Shown: positions 14,832-19,719 of the stretch, one piece after another | How positions within the stretch are numbered: the first letter of the stretch is position 1 | Layout: each line of letters begins with the position of its first letter | NCBI GenBank assembly: GCA_018969935.1 | Contig: JAGWXJ010000023.1 | Span: 1-19,719, forward strand | Direction of reading: 5' to 3' | DNA length: 19,719 nucleotides | DNA from: Alphaproteobacteria bacterium | GTDB lineage: Bacteria; Pseudomonadota; Alphaproteobacteria; Micavibrionales; UBA1664 | Position numbers and translations under genes: made by a program | Notes under the pieces: generated by a model | Database searches by the model: none | What the model saw: the letters and a program-made list of their open reading frames with translations, nothing else | What the model was told of the DNA's origin: nothing

Positions 14832-16073
14832 TTAGGCTGGTTTCACAGCATCCAGAAACTGCCGCGCCAGCACGGGGTAAGCATGGTTGATAAGCACATG
14901 CGCCTTGGCCCCTGCCCCTGCGGCTTCACGTTCGGCCACACTCATGGCCAGCAGTTTTTCAATCGCGGCGGCAACATCCTTGGGGTCGCCTGAGGGCACC
15001 GAAAAACCGCACTCGGCCTCCGCCACCATGTCGTTGCCCGCATCAATCGCCATCACAATCGGCTTGGCCGCCATCATGTAATCGTAGATTTTGTTGAAGG
15101 ACACGCCGTGGCGGTACACATCAAAATGCTTGGCGCCCATATACAGCACGTCCATCTGCTTTAAAAAGCGCGCCACCTGCCGCTTGGCCACAGGCCCGCA
15201 AAACACAAACGTGTCGGCAACGCCCAGTTCCTCGGCGTAATCGGCCAGCGCAGCCCGCTCTGGCCCGTCACCGATAGTCATGAAGGCTACAGGCAAGTCG
15301 CGCACATAGCCCGCGGCTTCCACCATCACTTCAAGCGCGTTGGTGCCGCCATGCGTACCCGCATAACCTACAATCATGCGGCCCTGTTTTCTAAAACGGT
15401 CAATCACGGCCTGCACGATCGGGTCAATCCCCGCGCTGCTGTCATCATCGGCCCAGTCATCGGGGTCAATGCCATTTGGCACATGATGGAATTTCCCAGC
15501 CGCAAGGCCATATGCCTTCAGATACTCCTCCGCCTTAGGAAGCACCGATACAACAGCATCACAAACCTTGCAGGCCTGCCGCTGCCCCCAACGGACCAGG
15601 TGTACAAACGGGTGGTTCTCGCCAAGGCCCCAGATTTGCATCGGGCTGTCGGGCCACAGCTCGGTCACTTCGTAAACCAGCTTCGCGCCGTTGAAACGCG
15701 CAATCATCTGCGCCGGCCCCATATCGAAGGGGTAGCCCGATGAAGCGATAACGATATCGGGTTTGAAATCGCGGCATACATGGCGTACCCGCGCATAAAG
15801 CTGCCCGACAAACGCAAGGATGTTCAAAATCCGGCCCCAGCCATTGCCTTTAAAAGCTGGTGTCTTGAGAAAGATATACTCGATCCCGTCAAAACCCTGG
15901 CGGTCGATGATACCGCGCATGCGCGGCTGCCTCAGTCGTGTATGCGCGTGGGATGCCGCAATGATGCGTACGCGGTGCCCCGCCTTCACCCATTGCCGCG
16001 CCAGATAATACGGGCGGTACTCCATCCCCAGTACGGGTGATCCTGCATTGTGGTCGATATACAGGATGTTCAT
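14832..16073 (-). CDS. GT4-family glycosyltransferase (WbuB/WcaI-like)
   Basis: A 413-residue cytoplasmic or membrane-associated enzyme of the GT-B fold that transfers a sugar from a nucleotide-sugar donor, probably in polysaccharide or glycolipid synthesis. The N-terminus IDHNAGSPVLGMEYRPYYLA (6-25) resembles WbuB/WcaI-type enzymes of O-antigen and colanic-acid clusters, as does ELWPDSP (138-144). The C-terminal Rossmann half has PNGID (199-203), GYAGTHGGTNALE (236-248), GDGPER (268-273) and SFNKIYDYMMAAKPIV (325-340), the donor-binding region. It follows nuoG by 15 nt with AAGGG about 8 nt before the ATG, so it is expressed with complex I. No other sugar genes are visible nearby, so donor and acceptor cannot be told. 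Confidence 0.88.
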   Translation of the reverse strand: MNILYIDHNAGSPVLGMEYRPYYLARQWVKAGHRVRIIAASHAHTRLRQPRMRGIIDRQGFDGIEYIFLKTPAFKGNGWGRILNILAFVGQLYARVRHVCRDFKPDIVIASSGYPFDMGPAQMIARFNGAKLVYEVTELWPDSPMQIWGLGENHPFVHLVRWGQRQACKVCDAVVSVLPKAEEYLKAYGLAAGKFHHVPNGIDPDDWADDDSSAGIDPIVQAVIDRFRKQGRMIVGYAGTHGGTNALEVMVEAAGYVRDLPVAFMTIGDGPERAALADYAEELGVADTFVFCGPVAKRQVARFLKQMDVLYMGAKHFDVYRHGVSFNKIYDYMMAAKPIVMAIDAGNDMVAEAECGFSVPSGDPKDVAAAIEKLLAMSVAEREAAGAGAKAHVLINHAYPVLARQFLDAVKPA

Positions 16074-16088
16074 GGGGATGGCCCTTCG

Positions 16089-16103
16089 CTACTCGGCTGC
16101 CAT
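16089..16103 (-). repeat. 15-nt nuoG end sequence matching the end of nuoF
   Basis: The minus strand reads ATGGCAGCCGAGTAG (Met-Ala-Ala-Glu-stop). It matches 18591-18605 at 14 of 15 bases. Both copies end a nuo gene directly before an inserted accessory gene. Confidence 0.7.
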
Positions 16104-18086
16104 GGGCAACTGCTTGGCAAACGCTTCCGTGCATTCCGCCATGGTAACGGACGCACGGGATATCGGGCAGGTCTGGTAATAGTTGGCAATCGCCGTGCCG
16201 AATGGCTTGGCTTCAATGGTGCCGGCCTTGCCAAATGTGGCCCATGCCACAGGCGTAATGGCATCAATGTTTCCAAGGGCCGGTACGTCCTTCACCATCG
16301 CTGCGCGCAAATCGGCCAGCGTATTGAAAGCCAGAGGCTTGCCGATGACTTCGGAAAAAGCACGGATGATTTTCCAGTCTTCCTTCGCATGGCCAACGGG
16401 GCTCGTGGCTTGGCGGGCCTGCTGCACGCGGCCTTCCGTATTCACATACGTCGCGTTCTTTTCGGTGTAAGCGGCAGCGGGAAAGATAACATCCGCGCGG
16501 GCGGCACCGGCATCACCATGGTGGCCTTGGTAAATCACGAAGGCATCACGCGGAATAACATGCGTATTCACGCTCTGGCTATCAACGCCCAGCAGCCATA
16601 GAGCCTTGATACCTTGGGTGCTGAACTGCCCCTGCGGCGGCGTAAAGCCAAGCATCAGGGCGCCCATACGGCCAGCCGCCGTATGCAGGAAGTTGAACCC
16701 GTTCCAGTTTTCGTTCACCACGGCCTTGGCGCTGGCGGCAGCCAAAATGGCTGCGGCATCAGGGCGCTGCAATGCGGCCGCACCCAAAATCAGTGCGGGG
16801 CGTTCGGCCTTGATATCCAGTTTCTCAAGCGCATCGGCGCCCGTACCCAAATGGGTGTACGGATAATTCAGATTGAGCTTCGGCCCGATAACGTAAACAG
16901 GCGTACGCTTGTTGTACCAGCACTTGCGGATACGCGCGTTGATAAGCGGCGCTTCAGTGCGCGGGTTTGTAGCAACCAGCACGATGGCATCAGCCTGTTC
17001 AAGGCCTGCAATCGTGGTATTGAAGCGCCACGAAGCAGGCGCCGATACGTCAATCGCAGCGCCATCAACACGGCAATCCAGCATGTTGCTGCCAAGCCCG
17101 TTCATGAACTTTTTAAGCGCGTAAACGCTCTCGCAATCGGCAAGGTCACCCGCGAGCGCCGCCATCTGCGCACCTTGCAGGCCCTTTAGGCGCTCGGCAG
17201 CAAATGCAAAGGCGTCTTCCCACGATGCTTCCGCAAGCTTGCCGTCACGGCGCACATACGGGCGGTCAAGGCGCTGGCGCTTGAGGCCGTCACAGGCAAG
17301 GCGTGATTTATCGGCAATCCATTCCTCGTTCACCGCCTCGTTAAGGCGCGGCAAGATACGCATGACCTCGTTGCCACGCACATCCACGCGGATGTTGCAG
17401 CCAACGGCATCCATCACATCGATGGATTCAATTTTGCGCAGCTCCCAAGGGCGGGCTTTAAATTCGTAAGCAGCCGAAGTCAGCGCGCCAACGGGGCATA
17501 CATCGACAAGGTTGCCCGACATCTCGGTCGCAAGCGCCTTTTCGATGTAGGTACCAATCTCGACATCCTCGCCGCGGTTCAAAAGGCCAAGGTCGTCAAC
17601 GCCCGCAATTTCGGATGCAAAGCGCACACAGCGCGTGCACTGGATGCAACGTGTCATGACCGTTTTGACAACGGGGCCAAGTTCCTTGTCCTTAACAGCA
17701 CGCTTGGCTTCAAAATAACGTGAACGGTCAAAACCGTACGCAACAGCCTGGTCCTGCAAATCGCACTCGCCGCCTTGGTCGCAAATGGGGCAATCCAGCG
17801 GGTGGTTGATGAGCAAAAATTCCATGACGCCCTTGCGCGCCTTGTGCACCATCTCGCTATCCGTAAACACTTCCATGTTGTCGGCAGCGGCAAGGCAGCA
17901 CGATGCCTGCGGCTTCGGCGGGCCGCCCTTTACTTCAACAAGGCACATGCGGCAGTTGCCGGGCACGGAAAGCTTGTCATGGTAGCAAAAGCGCGGGATC
18001 TCGATACCCAGCGTTTCTGCGGCCTGCAAAAGGTTCGTGCCTGCGGGCACCTCAACTTCGATGTTGTTAATTTTTAGTTTGGGCAT
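16089..18086 (-). CDS. nuoG: NADH-quinone oxidoreductase subunit G
   Basis: The largest peripheral subunit of complex I, 665 residues, carrying part of the iron-sulphur chain. Ligands are visible: the 2Fe-2S site N1b (C34, C45, C48, C63), the His-Cys 4Fe-4S site N5 (H95, C99, C102, C108) and the 4Fe-4S site N4 (C147, C150, C153, C197). The remainder is the molybdopterin-oxidoreductase-like domain without a cofactor, as in alphaproteobacteria and mitochondria. The start ATG lies 20 nt inside the preceding gene, so the two are translationally coupled; the Shine-Dalgarno is weak (AAGAAAG, far upstream). The last codons and stop (ATGGCAGCCGAGTAG) nearly match those of nuoF. Confidence 0.97.
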   Translation of the reverse strand: MPKLKINNIEVEVPAGTNLLQAAETLGIEIPRFCYHDKLSVPGNCRMCLVEVKGGPPKPQASCCLAAADNMEVFTDSEMVHKARKGVMEFLLINHPLDCPICDQGGECDLQDQAVAYGFDRSRYFEAKRAVKDKELGPVVKTVMTRCIQCTRCVRFASEIAGVDDLGLLNRGEDVEIGTYIEKALATEMSGNLVDVCPVGALTSAAYEFKARPWELRKIESIDVMDAVGCNIRVDVRGNEVMRILPRLNEAVNEEWIADKSRLACDGLKRQRLDRPYVRRDGKLAEASWEDAFAFAAERLKGLQGAQMAALAGDLADCESVYALKKFMNGLGSNMLDCRVDGAAIDVSAPASWRFNTTIAGLEQADAIVLVATNPRTEAPLINARIRKCWYNKRTPVYVIGPKLNLNYPYTHLGTGADALEKLDIKAERPALILGAAALQRPDAAAILAAASAKAVVNENWNGFNFLHTAAGRMGALMLGFTPPQGQFSTQGIKALWLLGVDSQSVNTHVIPRDAFVIYQGHHGDAGAARADVIFPAAAYTEKNATYVNTEGRVQQARQATSPVGHAKEDWKIIRAFSEVIGKPLAFNTLADLRAAMVKDVPALGNIDAITPVAWATFGKAGTIEAKPFGTAIANYYQTCPISRASVTMAECTEAFAKQLPMAAE

Positions 18087-18585
18087 TTTGCTGCGCTTTC
18101 TTGAGCGATTGCTCCAGCAGAGTGCATTGCTCCGTCTGGATTTTAACCAAAGGATTATTCTTGTCGTTCACAATATTTACAAAAAGCTTGCGATTTTCAG
18201 TGAATGTACCTGAAAGATGCGCTTGCTTGTCCTTTATGCTGGATACACTGCTCATGTAGTACACAGCCCATTTTTTAAGAATATCGGCACGCGCCTTTAC
18301 GGTACTCGCGGCATTTTTGTCACTCATCTTTTCACTGTAAGCATCGTAAAAAGCGGCACACTTGGCTGCATTTTCGGCCTGCGCCTGATTGACTTGCTCT
18401 TGCGCAAGCTTCATTTGATTTTGAAGCTCAGGCGAAACGGGATAAGGAGTCGCAGGATACCCCTCGATGGTATATCCGCCCTGCGGTGTTGCCGTTTGCG
18501 CAAAGGCCAATGCACCACTCAACACGCCAATCGCAAGCACAAGGCCTGCAATTCCAACAACACTCCGTGCTTTCAGTTTGTTCAT
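18067..18585 (-). CDS. Exported helical protein of unknown function, low GC, between nuoF and nuoG
   Basis: A 172-residue protein with a signal peptide (hydrophobic 9-28, likely cleavage after AFA, residues 27-29), so periplasmic. After a Gly/Pro/Tyr-rich linker (35-51) the rest is Gln/Lys/Ala-rich and mostly helical, with coiled-coil character at about 55-75 and 150-170. Two cysteines (C76, C154) sit in the two outer helices and could be disulphide-bonded. No family is recognised. The gene starts 5 nt after nuoF, with GGAG inside the nuoF end as Shine-Dalgarno, and overlaps the nuoG start by 20 nt. Its base composition differs from its neighbours: 73 of 180 bases (18121-18300) are G or C, against 35 of 60 in the nuoF line 18901-18960. 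This suggests later acquisition. Confidence 0.8.
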   Translation of the reverse strand: MNKLKARSVVGIAGLVLAIGVLSGALAFAQTATPQGGYTIEGYPATPYPVSPELQNQMKLAQEQVNQAQAENAAKCAAFYDAYSEKMSDKNAASTVKARADILKKWAVYYMSSVSSIKDKQAHLSGTFTENRKLFVNIVNDKNNPLVKIQTEQCTLLEQSLKKAQQNAQTKN

Positions 18586-18590
18586 ATCGG

Positions 18591-18605
18591 CTACTCCGCT
18601 GCCAT
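18591..18605 (-). repeat. 15-nt nuoF end sequence matching the end of nuoG
   Basis: The minus strand reads ATGGCAGCGGAGTAG, one base different from 16089-16103. The GGAG within it is the Shine-Dalgarno of the next gene. Confidence 0.7.
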
Positions 18606-19719
18606 CGCCTCGCGCGGCGCGTTTTTACGGTATTCCATGATGCGCTGCTCGACCAACGGGCGGTAATGGCGGAACAACCCTTGGATAGGCCACGCCGATG
18701 CATCACCGTGCGCGCAAATGGTATGGCCTTCGATTTGCTTGGATACATCAAGCAACATGTCGATTTCCTCGATCGTGGCGTTACCAGTCACCATGCGCTG
18801 CATGATCTTGTACATCCATGCAGTGCCCTCACGGCACGGCGTACACTGGCCGCAGCTTTCATGCATGTAAAAGAAGCTCAGGCGCGCAATCGCGTAAACC
18901 ACATCGGTTGAACGGTCCATGACAATAAGGCCCGCGGTACCAAGGCCCGATTGCACGGCACGAAGGCTGTCAAAATCCATCACCACCGTATCGCAAATCT
19001 CGCGGGGCAAAAGCGGCGTCGATGAACCGCCGGGGATAACGCACATCAGGTTGTCCCAACCGCCGCGTACGCCGCCTGCATGTTTCTCGATAAGCTCTTT
19101 CATGGGGATGCCCATGGCTTCCTCGACGTTGCAGGGCGTATTCACATGCCCCGAAATGCAGAAAAGCTTGGTGCCGGTATTTTTGGCATCACGCCCGATA
19201 CTGGCAAACCACTCGCCGCCGCGGCGCAAGATGGTCGGCACACTGGCGATGGTTTCAACGTTGTTGACGGTCGTGGGGCAGCTGTAAAGCCCCGCCATGG
19301 CAGGGAATGGCGGTTTGTTGCGCGGCTGGCCTTTTTTGCCTTCCAGCGATTCCAGAAGCGCGGATTCCTCGCCGCAAATATAGGCACCGCCGCCGCGGTG
19401 CAGTTCCACATCGAAATCCCAGCCCGAGCCCGCAGCGTTTTTGCCCAAAAGGCCCGCCGCACGCGCTTCATGGATGGCTTTCCAGACATTCGAGCTCTCG
19501 TCATAAAACTCGCCGCGGATGTAAATATAAGCCTTGTGCGCACCAATGGCGTGGCCTGCAATCAACGCACCTTCAAGCAGCTTGTGCGGCTCGTGTCGCA
19601 AAATTTCGCGGTCCTTGCAGGTACCCGGCTCGCTCTCGTCGGCATTGATGACAAGATAATGCGGCTTGTCTGATGGCTTGGGCATGAACGACCATTTCAT
19701 ACCAGTGGGGAATCCAGCG
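18591..19719 (-). CDS. nuoF: NADH-quinone oxidoreductase subunit F (5' part cut off by window edge)
   Basis: The NADH-binding subunit of complex I, holding FMN and cluster N3. The reading frame stays open to the right window edge; the first visible residues AGFPTGMKWSFMPK belong to the conserved N-terminal glycine-rich region, so about 60 residues are missing. FMN/NADH-site marks follow: INADESEPGTCKDR, GGGAYICGEESALLESLEGK and CPTTVNNVETIA. The 4Fe-4S cluster ligands are in ESCGQCTPCREG and TICAHGDASAWP near the C-terminus. The visible part is 375 residues, and the whole would be about 430, normal for NuoF. Downstream a small exported-protein gene lies between nuoF and nuoG, where most alphaproteobacteria have nuoG directly. 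Confidence 0.98.
   Translation of the reverse strand, partial: AGFPTGMKWSFMPKPSDKPHYLVINADESEPGTCKDREILRHEPHKLLEGALIAGHAIGAHKAYIYIRGEFYDESSNVWKAIHEARAAGLLGKNAAGSGWDFDVELHRGGGAYICGEESALLESLEGKKGQPRNKPPFPAMAGLYSCPTTVNNVETIASVPTILRRGGEWFASIGRDAKNTGTKLFCISGHVNTPCNVEEAMGIPMKELIEKHAGGVRGGWDNLMCVIPGGSSTPLLPREICDTVVMDFDSLRAVQSGLGTAGLIVMDRSTDVVYAIARLSFFYMHESCGQCTPCREGTAWMYKIMQRMVTGNATIEEIDMLLDVSKQIEGHTICAHGDASAWPIQGLFRHYRPLVEQRIMEYRKNAPREAMAAE

Noticed and set aside
1..19719. CRISPR array, tRNA, rRNA, insertion sequence or attachment site
   Set aside because: I found no regularly spaced repeats, no cloverleaf-like sequence, no transposase or integrase gene, and no flanking repeats around the inserted genes.

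Overview
The window is almost certainly from an alphaproteobacterial chromosome. The minus strand carries most of a complex I locus (nuoF, G, H, I, J, K, L, M, N), followed by birA, coaX, an RNase J gene, a DUF1467 gene and proS. This downstream run is a well-known alphaproteobacterial gene order. I cannot name the family or genus. Both ends cut a gene: proS loses its 3' part at the left edge and nuoF loses its 5' part at the right edge.

Layout on the minus strand, in transcription order from right to left: nuoF (partial); a low-GC exported helical protein gene; nuoG; a GT4 glycosyltransferase gene; nuoH; nuoI; two small unknown genes; nuoJKLMN; birA; coaX; rnj; DUF1467; a small exported protein gene; proS (partial). 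Two genes lie on the plus strand inside the nuo locus. One is a nucleotidyltransferase with a CCA/poly(A)-polymerase-type head, between the glycosyltransferase and nuoH. The other is a PagL-like outer-membrane lipid A deacylase, between the unknown genes and nuoJ. Because of these, complex I cannot be one simple transcript here. At least three units are needed: F-orf-G-GT, H-I (perhaps with the two small genes), and J through proS.

Genes in the J-to-proS unit are packed tightly, with ATGA or TAATG overlaps or gaps of 1 to 39 nt, as in a translationally coupled operon. NuoF and NuoG (with NuoE outside the window) form the NADH-oxidising module. NuoI carries electrons towards quinone, NuoH forms the quinone-chamber membrane arm, and NuoJKLMN are proton-translocating subunits. 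BirA, CoaX, RNase J and ProRS are housekeeping enzymes sharing the transcript.

The most notable points are these. (1) An archaeal/eukaryotic-type prolyl-tRNA synthetase occupies the locus where alphaproteobacteria normally keep the bacterial type. (2) The nuo operon is interrupted at three places by envelope-related or unknown genes. (3) There is an orphan CCA-like nucleotidyltransferase with all three catalytic carboxylates but no recognisable full-length CCA enzyme body. (4) A near-consensus promoter is placed so that its transcript would begin at or next to the ATG of a secreted protein gene, implying a leaderless mRNA. I found no CRISPR array, tRNA, rRNA, insertion sequence or confident rho-independent terminator. 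No stretch over 300 nt lacks a gene.
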